Positions 45,907-54,507 of a DNA stretch of 64,000 bases are shown here, piece after piece (positions within the stretch are counted from its first letter, which is position 1; the number at the start of each line of letters is the position of its first letter). The stretch lies in assembly GCF_027460065.1 (NCBI RefSeq), contig NZ_JAPYZZ010000003.1, positions 248,001-312,000 of the forward strand. Direction: 5' to 3'. A model generated the notes under the pieces. It was not told the DNA's origin. It saw only the letters and a program-made list of their open reading frames with translations, and did no database searches. Source of the stretch: Martinezella rhizogenes (GTDB lineage Bacteria > Pseudomonadota > Alphaproteobacteria > Rhizobiales > Rhizobiaceae). The position numbers were made by a program, and so were the translations under genes.

Positions 45907-47129
45907 TGTTGCAGAAGAATCCCGCCACAACAAAGCCCTCGCCGGCCGCCGTCTTCGTTTCGGTCGGCGGGCTTTATGTCGGCCAGAGCGTCATTGGCGG
46001 GCTGACCTTTCTCGGTCTGCCCGCGGTGCTCAGAACCGCCGGCCTGCCACTGGATCAGATCGGCCTGCTCTATCTGGTCGCTCTGCCCTGGGCGCTGAAA
46101 TTCCTGTGGTCGCCGCATGTGGAGCGTTACCGCCTGCCGCCGGTCGGCAGGAACCGCTCGCGGGTGATCGTCGGCGCGGGTATCGTCACCTGCGCCTGCG
46201 GCCTCGCCCTCCTCGCCTTCACGGGCCCTTCGCCGGTTTCCGTCGCCATCGCCATCCTGTCGGTGGTTGCGCTGGTGACCGCGACCGTCGATATCGCCTG
46301 TGACGGTTATGCTGTCGAAACGCTGGCGGCTGAACATCATGGCTGGGGCAACGCCGCGCAGGTGGGCGGCTCCTATCTCGGTTCGGCCATCGGCGCGGGC
46401 CTGTTTCTGGTGCTCGTGGAACGTTCCGGCTGGACGAGTGCCACGCTGGTCATGGCCGGAATTGTCATCCTGCTGGCGCTACCCTTCCTGTTCGGCCCGG
46501 CCGCGAAAACGGCCGTGCAGACCCGCGACCACCTGCCATCCATCAGAAATGCGCTGCAGCGGCGGGAAGTCCGCACCGGCCTTCTGGTCGCAGCCGTTTA
46601 TGTCGCCGCGCAGAAATGGGGGCTGGCCATGCTCGGCCCGTTTCTGGTCGATTACGGTTTCGATCTCGCCACCATCGGCGCGCTGAATGGTGTGGGCAGC
46701 ATGATCATCGGTTTTGCAGGTGCGCTGCTCGGCGGCACGCTGGTCAGGCTTTACGGCGCGTCGCGGGTTCTGCTCGTCGCCATCTTCGTGCAGACGGCGC
46801 TGCTCTGCCTCTTCGCCTATTTCAGCGTCCACCGCGATGTCTCGCAATGGGTGGTCATGGCGGTGGCGGTGGCAAGCTCTTCGGGCATCATGTCCATCGG
46901 CTTCGTTGCGCTATACGCCTGCTTCATGGGCTGGTCCGACCCCCGACAAGCAGGCGTCGATTTCACCCTGTTCCAGTGCATGGATGGCATCATCAGCATG
47001 GCGGGCGGGCTGGGGGCCGGCGCGATTGCCGAAAAATTCGGCTATCAGGCGTCCTTTGCGCTTGCCGCCATCGTTTCCATGCTCGCCGCACCCGTCATCT
47101 TCCTGCTGATGCGGCGGCAGCGCTCCTGA
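45906..47129 (+). CDS. RhtX/FptX-family siderophore transporter (MFS)
   Basis: A 407-residue inner-membrane protein with about 12 hydrophobic segments. It has FVSVGGLYVGQSVIGGLTFL, LYLVALPWALKFLWSPHVER and VTATVDIACDGYAVETLAAE. The family carries intact siderophores into the cytoplasm without an ABC system, as RhtX does for rhizobactin and FptX for pyochelin. It overlaps the receptor's last base, so uptake across both membranes is encoded together. Confidence 0.88.
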   Translation: MLQKNPATTKPSPAAVFVSVGGLYVGQSVIGGLTFLGLPAVLRTAGLPLDQIGLLYLVALPWALKFLWSPHVERYRLPPVGRNRSRVIVGAGIVTCACGLALLAFTGPSPVSVAIAILSVVALVTATVDIACDGYAVETLAAEHHGWGNAAQVGGSYLGSAIGAGLFLVLVERSGWTSATLVMAGIVILLALPFLFGPAAKTAVQTRDHLPSIRNALQRREVRTGLLVAAVYVAAQKWGLAMLGPFLVDYGFDLATIGALNGVGSMIIGFAGALLGGTLVRLYGASRVLLVAIFVQTALLCLFAYFSVHRDVSQWVVMAVAVASSSGIMSIGFVALYACFMGWSDPRQAGVDFTLFQCMDGIISMAGGLGAGAIAEKFGYQASFALAAIVSMLAAPVIFLLMRRQRS

Positions 47130-47140
47130 ACGAAAACCAC

Positions 47141-47167
47141 CGGGCGCGGCGACTAGAACCGCGCCCG
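47141..47167. terminator. Bidirectional terminator hairpin
   Basis: CGGGCGCGG, 9 bp, CCGCGCCCG: a perfect 9-bp stem between the convergent siderophore operon and the PAP2 gene. Confidence 0.65.
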
Positions 47168-47185
47168 GCAGGACCTTGGTTGAAC

Positions 47186-49168
47186 CTACTCAACCACCAC
47201 CGACAGTGCCGAGCCATTGTAGACCGGCCGCACCTTCACATTGCCCGCATCGATCGTGGTGAAGGTGCCGGCCAGTCCGTTGGCGAAAATCACGTCGAGC
47301 CGCGTGCCGGCAGCCGGTGCGCCGCCGTCAAAGGTGAGTTTCAGCGTTGCGCCCTCCAGCACCACATTGCCCTCGACGTGCAGCAGCGCCTTCTGCGGAT
47401 CAAGCGCCAGCGTGCCGCCCGACTGCTCATAATCGCCACCAATGATGACGTCCTTCTCTCCGCCGAGCGAAAGTGTGCCGCCGCTCACCAGCACGCCGCC
47501 GGTCCCAAGCGCATCGGCGGTGGACGCCACCAGCGTTCCGTCCCTGACGATCGTGCCACCGCTGTAGCGGTTGTCACCGCTGAGCGTCAGCGCACCGCTG
47601 CCGGATTTGACGAGGCGCCCTGCCCCGGTAATATCGTTCGTCCAGCGGTCTGCCGCATTAAAACCGCCTGCCGCGGCATCCATCGTCACCACGACATCGC
47701 CGTCAAACGCGCCATAACCGCCAGCAGCGGCAACGAGGTTGATCCGGCCCCAACCATTGCTGTCGTCAAGCAGTGGATAGCCGGCCTCAATGCCGGTGGA
47801 AAACAGCACGGCGCGGCGCTCTGCGGCATTCAGATAGGGAAGTCGCGTTTCCAACAGAACCTCGGCCCCCTTCGGCACCACCATCGCCGCGTCGCCTGCG
47901 GCCTTGTCCCGGCTGAAGGAGAAAGTCATGCGCCGACGATAATCCCCGCCGTTCTTCGCCGCATCGGCAAAGCGGTCGACGTCAGGCTTTGCACCATGGG
48001 CAAAATCGACGAGGGACTGGCCCTGCGGCAGGCGTTTGGCGAAATAGGCCTGTACGGCGTCAAGCGCAGCCTTCTTCACCTCGGCATTTTTCGGATCCTG
48101 CAACATGGCGGCGGCCATGGCGGTGGCGGTGATACGGCCGCCGATCACGTCGAGCGGTGAATGCATGCCGGCGACGATGCGACTTTCACCCAGTTCGGAA
48201 GCCGCCGTCAGCAATTCGGAAAAACGTTCCGGCACGGCATAGGCATAAGCGATGGCGGCAAGATAGGCGGCATTGGTATGCCCGCTCGGAAAACCGCCAT
48301 CCTTGGCACGGCCGCGATTTTCGCGGGCATATTTCAGCGCCGGCACGATGACACCAGGGTCGCTGTCGTAGCTTTCGAAGCTACGGTCGCCAATCGTTTC
48401 CTTGCCGGTCTCGATCACCTCACCCTTGTCATTCATGCGCCAGGGCCGCGGCGAGGAATAGAAATATTTCGCCGGCGATGTCGTGCCTTCCGGGCCGCGG
48501 ATCACCTTCATGAAGGCGACGAAATCCTTCAGCTCGCTATCGGCCGCACCGGCCTCGGTGCCCTTGTCGTCTTCCTTGCGGGTGACGACCTCATTCGGGT
48601 CGAAATCGGCAAGCGTATGATTGATCGTCGTTGTCGCGCCGGCCCCTTCGCGATACCAGTCGGAAAGCGGGCCTAAGCCATCGATGACGCTGTAACCCTG
48701 CGAACGGCGGTCGTTCATATAGGCTTCGAAGGCAGCGGCGCGCGTACGGTTGTCGCCGGTCACGGACAGCACGTAACGCATGTTTTCCTGCCAGACGGCG
48801 GGATCGACGATCTTCACATGGCTGAAATCCGCCGGACCATCGCCATTGGCGCCGCCATCGGCCCATTTTTCATCGCCGAGTGTCCAGATGCGGTTGAAAC
48901 CGGAGAGAATCTCGATGATCGGATTGTCCCGGTCGTCATAGGCGCGAACCTCCTCGCCTTTGGCATTCTTGCCCGTCTGGTTGCGGTAATTGTCGGCAAG
49001 CGGCAGCGGATAGGACGCCGCAGGCTCCGGCACCGTGATGGCATAACCCTGACCCGCCGGTCCGTTGCGATCGAATGCCTCGGCGCCTTGAACGAGAACC
49101 AGCAATGCTGCGGAAGCAAGCAGGGTCGAGCGTACAGACGGAAAATACGACATATTCAGTTTGGCCAT
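47186..49168 (-). CDS. PAP2 acid phosphatase with autotransporter-like C-terminal repeats
   Basis: A 660-residue exported protein. A signal peptide (LLASAALLVLVQGAEA) is followed by a PAP2 phosphatase domain (about 200-400): SSPRPWRMNDKGE, GGFPSGHTNAAYLAAIAYAY and GESRIVAGMHSPLDVIGGRI, which are the three catalytic motifs. From about 520, GGTIVRDGTLVASTADALGT and GVLVSGGTLSLGG are autotransporter-associated beta-helix repeats. The chain ends after YNGSALSVVVE with no beta-barrel domain, so it cannot export itself as a classical autotransporter. It may release phosphate in the periplasm or at the surface. Confidence 0.85.
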   Translation of the reverse strand: MAKLNMSYFPSVRSTLLASAALLVLVQGAEAFDRNGPAGQGYAITVPEPAASYPLPLADNYRNQTGKNAKGEEVRAYDDRDNPIIEILSGFNRIWTLGDEKWADGGANGDGPADFSHVKIVDPAVWQENMRYVLSVTGDNRTRAAAFEAYMNDRRSQGYSVIDGLGPLSDWYREGAGATTTINHTLADFDPNEVVTRKEDDKGTEAGAADSELKDFVAFMKVIRGPEGTTSPAKYFYSSPRPWRMNDKGEVIETGKETIGDRSFESYDSDPGVIVPALKYARENRGRAKDGGFPSGHTNAAYLAAIAYAYAVPERFSELLTAASELGESRIVAGMHSPLDVIGGRITATAMAAAMLQDPKNAEVKKAALDAVQAYFAKRLPQGQSLVDFAHGAKPDVDRFADAAKNGGDYRRRMTFSFSRDKAAGDAAMVVPKGAEVLLETRLPYLNAAERRAVLFSTGIEAGYPLLDDSNGWGRINLVAAAGGYGAFDGDVVVTMDAAAGGFNAADRWTNDITGAGRLVKSGSGALTLSGDNRYSGGTIVRDGTLVASTADALGTGGVLVSGGTLSLGGEKDVIIGGDYEQSGGTLALDPQKALLHVEGNVVLEGATLKLTFDGGAPAAGTRLDVIFANGLAGTFTTIDAGNVKVRPVYNGSALSVVVE

Positions 49169-49331
49169 AACGAATCCTATGATTTGCAGCGAATGACGCG
49201 TGACGAAAACAGGCGACGCGGTTTTCCGCGCGCCTCGTCATCAGGTTTAAACCGCGCTTATTTCAGTTTTTCGATGGGGCTTATCGAGACAGCATATGCG
49301 GCAATATCCGCTCGCAAGGAGGGGATGGATA

Positions 49332-49354
49332 TGCCCGGAGGCCGGCTCCGGGCA
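49332..49354. terminator. Hairpin downstream of the sugar-binding protein gene
   Basis: TGCCCGGAG, GCCGG loop, CTCCGGGCA: a perfect 9-bp stem 47 bp beyond the stop of the reverse-strand binding-protein gene. No clear T-run. Confidence 0.6.
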
Positions 49355-49401
49355 TGGTCTTCGATGGCTGCATTCTTCCGGCAAGGCCGGATGGGTGCCG
49401 A

Positions 49402-50688
49402 TTATTTCTTGACCGCAACCGCCTCGTTGATCTTGGCGACATCGTCTTCCAGAACCTTGTAGGTCTGGTCGAGCGTCAGTTCGCCGACGATCAGCTGGCT
49501 CATGCGCTGCACGATCTGCTGATACATGGCGCTGCCGCCCTTGGCGCGCTCGAATTCGCGGGCGGCCCGCGGCACGTTCTTCTTGTTGTCGAGGAAGACC
49601 TGCATCGCCGCCTTGGCGTTTTCGCTCTTCAGCTTGTATTGCGGATCGGCGATCTCCGCACCGGTCAGGATGACGTAGTTTTCGGCGATTTCCCGCTGCA
49701 CCTTCTCGGAGCCGAGGAATTCGATGAAATGGGCCACGTCTTCAGGATATTTGGTGCGCTTGAAGCCGACGATCGCGGTGCCGCCCGGCATGGCGTAGCA
49801 ACCGGCATCGCCGCAGGGGGCATTGATCGCGGTCCACTCGAAGGTATCGCCGATCTTGTTCTGGAACGGATTGACCATCCAGTTGCCGGCCAGATACGTC
49901 ACGACATTGCCGTTGACGAACTCGTCACCCATGTTCTTGTATTGCGAACCGCCGGCGGCACCCCACATTTCCTTGGGGAAGCTGCCATTCTGCGTCCACG
50001 AAAAGAGATCGGCGATATATTTCTTCGCCGCATCATCCGGGAAGCTGAACTTGCCGTCCTTCACATAGGTCGAACCATAAGAGAAGGCGCCGCCGGAGAA
50101 ACGGTGGCCGGAACGGTCCATTGTGAAGGGGATCTGCACGCCCGTCGCCTTGGCGACACGGGCGGAGGCTTCGACGATCTCGCTGAATTTCGCGGTCGGA
50201 CCGGGCAAGGGTTCGCCGGCCTGCTCGAACAGCGTCTTGTTGACGAAGGGCAGGTTCAGCGTCTGCGATGCCATGTAGCCGTTGATCGACTTCGGATCGT
50301 TGACATTGGGCAGGCGGAGCTGGTCGAGGCTGGAACCATGCAGCTTCGCGAAGGCTTCCGCATCCTTCATGTAAGGCCGCATGTCGAGATAATAGGGCGC
50401 CAGCTGCCAGTCGGTGATCTTGGCGATATCAGGGCCTTCGCCCACCGCCAGCTGCACCGGCAGCTGCTTGGAAACCGCATCATAACCCGACGATACGAAA
50501 TTGATCTTCACATCAGGATTGGCCGCCTCGAACTCCTTGCTGAGCGCGGCCATGCGCTGCACGTAACCCTGATCGTCATCCGTAAAAAGAAACGTGATCG
50601 TGCGGGTCTCGGCCTGGGCGGCCGCCAGACCGGCGACGGAGGCAAATACGAGGGCGCTGACCCCCGAAAATAATTTCATCATGCTCAT
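49402..50688 (-). CDS. CUT1 sugar-binding protein (pectin oligosaccharide cluster)
   Basis: A 428-residue periplasmic binding protein of the UgpB/MalE type. A signal peptide ending around VAGLAAAQAE, then TRTITFLFTDDDQGYVQRMA and INFVSSGYDAVSKQLPVQLA; the C-terminal part has YPEDVAHFIEFLGSEKVQRE. It is transcribed away from the enzymes and permeases at 50877-59017 but shares their control region, which contains a LacI-type operator next to its start. Confidence 0.9.
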   Translation of the reverse strand: MSMMKLFSGVSALVFASVAGLAAAQAETRTITFLFTDDDQGYVQRMAALSKEFEAANPDVKINFVSSGYDAVSKQLPVQLAVGEGPDIAKITDWQLAPYYLDMRPYMKDAEAFAKLHGSSLDQLRLPNVNDPKSINGYMASQTLNLPFVNKTLFEQAGEPLPGPTAKFSEIVEASARVAKATGVQIPFTMDRSGHRFSGGAFSYGSTYVKDGKFSFPDDAAKKYIADLFSWTQNGSFPKEMWGAAGGSQYKNMGDEFVNGNVVTYLAGNWMVNPFQNKIGDTFEWTAINAPCGDAGCYAMPGGTAIVGFKRTKYPEDVAHFIEFLGSEKVQREIAENYVILTGAEIADPQYKLKSENAKAAMQVFLDNKKNVPRAAREFERAKGGSAMYQQIVQRMSQLIVGELTLDQTYKVLEDDVAKINEAVAVKK

Positions 50689-50696
50689 CCTCCCAA

Positions 50697-50710
50697 TGAA
50701 AACATTTTCA
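50697..50710. promoter_or_regulatory. LacI-type operator
   Basis: TGAAAACATTTTCA has perfect TGAAAA/TTTTCA arms and the LacI-family layout TGnAAnCnnTTnCA. It lies 9 bp before the binding-protein start in the divergent region. A second inverted repeat, CTTGAC-N9-GTCAAG, at about 50761-50781 may be a further site. The LacI gene at 59261 is the likely partner. Confidence 0.55.
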
Positions 50711-50876
50711 CAAACCGAACAAAAGCTCCTCTGCCAAATTCGATTTATAATGTTTTGCGACTTGACAGAATAAACGTCAAGCTGTTTGTTTTATGTAAAT
50801 CACACAAATCGACGTGAAAAAGCGAAGATCGGTTCGTGAAAATAATTTCATTACAGATCGACGGGAGGCGATCCAT

Positions 50877-53399
50877 ATGACGGATGCAGCATTAGCGGCA
50901 AGCGCCTCGCAGCCGACCTACAGCGTCGGCAACGGCGAGACGGTGACGGCATGGATCGTCTCTGATCTGGTGGAGACATCGTTTCCGGGCACGCCGGCAC
51001 CGGCAGAGGATCGGGTCAACTATCGCTTCATCAACGGTTTCGTCGATGTCGGCGACCTGCCCTGCCGGAAGGCTTTCCAGCAGACCATGATCGGCCGCGA
51101 CATCAAGCCTGACACGGACTGGCCGGTATCACATCTCAACCTGCCGGGTTCCAACCGTCGCGTTGAATTCACCGGCTTCTGGCATGTTCCCACCCATGTG
51201 CAGCGCTGGCTGAAAGGCACCTTCCGCACCGATGCGGCACGGCAGGCCCACCTGCGGCTTCGCACCTGCGGCGGCGTTCGCATCTGGATAAACGGCGTCG
51301 AACAACTGCGCTTCGAACCCTTCATCCGCAATGTCGAAAGCAGCCGCGATGTCACACTTGATCTGGCCGCCGGCGACAATGAGGTGCTGCTGCTCTGCGA
51401 AGACCTGGCGGAGCGCGACATCATCTGGTTCGTCGAGCTTGAGGTCATCGATGCCGTACCGCTGACCGTCGTGCTGCCGGTCCCCCTCAACCGCGAAGAG
51501 ACGAAACGTCTGGCCGCGCTGGTGCGTGACGTGCACCCGGCCCGCGACGCATTTTTTGGCAGCGCGCTCGAGCTTGTCTTCGGCGCAGCACCTGCGCACG
51601 ACCTGCCGGTGCACATCGCAGTCAAAAGCCATGGCCATGAGCGCGCCGCACTCGCCGATGTCGAGACCGTGCTGAAGGCCGGGCAATCCTCACTGACGAT
51701 CCCCGAGACGATTGGTATTGCCGACGGGTATCACGGCATCAGGATCACCCTCGGATCGGGATCCGGCACCGTCACCCGCGTTATCGATGCCGCCTTCATG
51801 CGCGATATCGCGCCGCAAGCATCCTCTGGCGAAATAAACGAGCGGAAGAAGGCAGCGCTCTCCTTCAGCGCCCGTTTTGGCGCCTGGCGCATCGGCCGCG
51901 CGCTGGCCATGGTCGCCACCGGCAGCGATGACATCAAGACGATCGGCGGCATCGTTGATGCGACGCTGCACTCCATCGACCGGCGCGAAGACTGCTCCGA
52001 CTTCATCATGATCCCGCTACTCTGGCTGGTACGCGCCTATGGTGACCGGTTGCCGGCGGACATGCGGGCGCGCATCGATGCCTCGATCCTTGGCTATCGC
52101 TACTGGGTGGACGAGCCGGGCAACGACGTCATGTGGTTCTGGAGCGAAAACCACGTCCTCTGCTTCCATACCAGCCAGTTGCTCGCCGGCGACTATCTGC
52201 CGGACGCCACTTTCACCGCCTCCGGACGTACCGGACGCGAGCAGGCGGCGCTGGCGGCGGACCGGCTGGAGCGCTGGTTCGACAGCGTCGAGGCGCATGG
52301 CCTCGCGGAGTGGAATTCGGCCGCCTATTACCCCGTGGATTTCATCGGCCTCCTCGCCATCGAACATTGGGCGGGGCCGGAACTTGCCGCCCGCGCGCGC
52401 TACCAGCTTGATCTCATCTTCGAAATGATCGCGCTGCATACACTCGGCGGCGTCCCTTCCGGTTCTCAAGGGCGAGCCTATGACAAGGAGTTGCGCGCCG
52501 GGCCGCTGACGGAGCTGGCGCCCTTTGCCGAGGTTGCCTTCGGCAAGGGCTGGCTCAACAATGGCGTCGCCTCGCTGCCGATGTTCTGCTGCGGTGATTA
52601 CCTGCCGCCGGCGCATCTTGCCGCCCTCTCACAGCTGACAAGCGGCCGCATGGTCGAGGCGCGGTATGCGCAGGGGCTGGAGCCCGGCAAGCTCGTGCTG
52701 TTCAAGAACGAAGCCGCCCAGCTTTCCACCGTCGTCGATCACAAGACCGGCCGCAAGGGGCACCAGCAGCATGTCATGGACATCAAGCTTGCCGGCCACC
52801 CGATGGCGCGGCTTTGGGTCAATCATCCCGGCGAAGACGATCCATGGGGTACGCAGCGCCCTTCCTACTGGGCCGGCAGCGGCATCCTGCCGCGCGTGGC
52901 GCAGCACCGCGATATCGCAATGCTGATCTTCGACACCGGGGATCACCGCAATGACTGGACCCATGCCTATCTCGGTCGCGACGGGCTGGACGAGGTGCTG
53001 ATGGAGGGCAACTGGCTCATCACCCGTTCGGGCCAAGGTTTCGCGGCGCTCTACGCCACGAACGGACTTGAACCCGTCACCTCTGGCGCCACCGCCAACC
53101 GCGAGATCAGATCGCCCGGACGCCGCGCCGGCTGGATCGGCGTCATCGGCTGCGGCGACAATCAAGACTTCGCCGGCTTCCGTGAGAAAATTCTCGCCAC
53201 GCAGGTCACCTTCGACGCCGAAAACCGGCGGCTCTCGGTCACGCCATCAGGCGGCGCGGTTCTCACCCTCACATGGGACGGCAGCTTCACCATCGGCGGA
53301 CAGACCGTGGCCTTCGACCACGACCAACCGCAACCGAAAATCACCTTCGACAGCGCCGATCCCACTTCGGACGACGCGGCACGCCCCTTTTACTCCTAA
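50877..53399 (+). CDS. Large probable carbohydrate-active enzyme, family not recognised
   Basis: An 840-residue protein with no signal peptide. Residues about 1-190 look like a galactose-binding beta-sandwich (RTCGGVRIWINGVEQLRFEP as in GH2 N-domains). About 330-600 is helical with an alpha/alpha-toroid feel: CSDFIMIPLLWLVRAYGDRL, WFWSENHVLCFHTSQLLAGD and EWNSAAYYPVDFIGLLAIEH. From about 620 on it is again beta-rich (HQQHVMDIKLAGHPMARLWV). The Trp/Asn/His-rich centre resembles toroidal polysaccharide lyases or hydrolases, but I could not name a family. ATG 50877 follows GGGAGG. Lying before GH105- and GH28-like genes, it probably cuts an imported pectin fragment in the cytoplasm. Confidence 0.7.
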   Translation: MTDAALAASASQPTYSVGNGETVTAWIVSDLVETSFPGTPAPAEDRVNYRFINGFVDVGDLPCRKAFQQTMIGRDIKPDTDWPVSHLNLPGSNRRVEFTGFWHVPTHVQRWLKGTFRTDAARQAHLRLRTCGGVRIWINGVEQLRFEPFIRNVESSRDVTLDLAAGDNEVLLLCEDLAERDIIWFVELEVIDAVPLTVVLPVPLNREETKRLAALVRDVHPARDAFFGSALELVFGAAPAHDLPVHIAVKSHGHERAALADVETVLKAGQSSLTIPETIGIADGYHGIRITLGSGSGTVTRVIDAAFMRDIAPQASSGEINERKKAALSFSARFGAWRIGRALAMVATGSDDIKTIGGIVDATLHSIDRREDCSDFIMIPLLWLVRAYGDRLPADMRARIDASILGYRYWVDEPGNDVMWFWSENHVLCFHTSQLLAGDYLPDATFTASGRTGREQAALAADRLERWFDSVEAHGLAEWNSAAYYPVDFIGLLAIEHWAGPELAARARYQLDLIFEMIALHTLGGVPSGSQGRAYDKELRAGPLTELAPFAEVAFGKGWLNNGVASLPMFCCGDYLPPAHLAALSQLTSGRMVEARYAQGLEPGKLVLFKNEAAQLSTVVDHKTGRKGHQQHVMDIKLAGHPMARLWVNHPGEDDPWGTQRPSYWAGSGILPRVAQHRDIAMLIFDTGDHRNDWTHAYLGRDGLDEVLMEGNWLITRSGQGFAALYATNGLEPVTSGATANREIRSPGRRAGWIGVIGCGDNQDFAGFREKILATQVTFDAENRRLSVTPSGGAVLTLTWDGSFTIGGQTVAFDHDQPQPKITFDSADPTSDDAARPFYS

Positions 53400-53412
53400 G
53401 CGGAATGACCAG

Positions 53413-54507
53413 ATGAACCAGCCAAGCATGGAAAAAGACACTCTCCGGACGACCATCGACAATGTCGCCGCCGCCTTCAGCCGCCTCAAGGGCATTCAGG
53501 AAGGTCTGGTCAGCGACGGTTCCGATGGCAAGATCCAGTTCGACGAATGGGACTGGGAAGTGGGTGTGGGCCTTTACGGCTTCCTGCGCCGGGCGCTCGC
53601 CGCCAATGACCAGAAGGCATTGGACGACCTCGTGACATGGTATGGCTGGCAGATCGACCGTGGCCTGCCGCCGCGCCAGATCAACAGCTCCGCGCCGATG
53701 CTGCCGCTCGTCATCCTGACAGAACATGTCGACCGGCCGGATTTCCGCGCGCTGGTGGAAGACTGGGCCGACTGGCTGGTGCATGAATTGCCTAAAACCG
53801 AAGATGGCGGCTTCCAGCATGTCGTCAAGGAGCGGCTGAATGAGGGCGAATTATGGGACGATACGCTGTTCATGGCCTGTCTGTTCCTCGCTCGCGCCGG
53901 TGTGGTCTGCAAACGCCAGGACTGGATCGACGAAGCCGTCTACCAGTTCATGATCCATGCGCGGTATCTCTCCGACCCCGTCACCGGGCTCTGGTATCAC
54001 GGCTGGACCTTCAACGGCCGCCACAATTTCGCGGACGCCTTCTGGGCGCGCGGTAATTCCTGGATCACCGTCGCCATTCCCGAACTCTTCGAGCTGGTGC
54101 CGACGCTTGCCGGAAAGGACAAACGTTTCCTCGCCAATGTGCTTTCAAGCCAGGTGCGGTCGCTGAGGCAATATCAGCGCGAAGACGGCATGTTCCACAC
54201 GCTGCTCGATGACCCGACCTCGCCGGTCGAGACATCGGCAACGGCCGGCATCGCCTACGGCATTCTGCGCGGCATCGAGGCCGGCATTCTCGGCGAGGAG
54301 AACCGGCCGCATGCGGAGCGCGCGCTGAAGGCCGTGCTTGGCAATATCGATGACGAAGGCGTCGTTCACGGGGTTTCCGACGGCACGCCGATGGGCCACG
54401 ATCTTGATTTCTACCGCCGCATTCCCAATCTGCCCACGCCCTACGGGCAGGCGCTGACGATGCTGCTTCTGATCGACGTTTTCCTGAAAAGGCCAAAGGC
54501 ATCGTGA
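53413..54507 (+). CDS. GH88/GH105-type unsaturated uronyl hydrolase
   Basis: A 364-residue (alpha/alpha)6 hydrolase. FDEWDWEVGVGLYGFLRRAL, LPKTEDGGFQHV, LWDDTLFMACLFLARAGVVC with the catalytic Asp, LWYHGWTFNGRHNFADAFWA and RGNSWITVAIPELFELV match the YteR/rhamnogalacturonyl hydrolase group. It removes the 4,5-unsaturated uronic acid left by pectate or rhamnogalacturonan lyases. No signal peptide is visible, so it acts on imported oligosaccharides. It starts 13 bp after the 840-residue gene and overlaps the GH28 gene. Confidence 0.88.
   Translation: MNQPSMEKDTLRTTIDNVAAAFSRLKGIQEGLVSDGSDGKIQFDEWDWEVGVGLYGFLRRALAANDQKALDDLVTWYGWQIDRGLPPRQINSSAPMLPLVILTEHVDRPDFRALVEDWADWLVHELPKTEDGGFQHVVKERLNEGELWDDTLFMACLFLARAGVVCKRQDWIDEAVYQFMIHARYLSDPVTGLWYHGWTFNGRHNFADAFWARGNSWITVAIPELFELVPTLAGKDKRFLANVLSSQVRSLRQYQREDGMFHTLLDDPTSPVETSATAGIAYGILRGIEAGILGEENRPHAERALKAVLGNIDDEGVVHGVSDGTPMGHDLDFYRRIPNLPTPYGQALTMLLLIDVFLKRPKAS

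Noticed and set aside
43699..45933. Two long reverse frames opposite the TonB receptor
   Set aside because: Shadows of the receptor gene in high-GC DNA; no motifs.
46616..48160. Plus-strand frame of 514 codons spanning RhtX and the PAP2 gene
   Set aside because: It crosses the terminator hairpin and is out of frame or antisense to two well-supported genes.
49354..50673. Plus-strand frame of 439 codons opposite the sugar-binding protein
   Set aside because: Antisense shadow with no start context.
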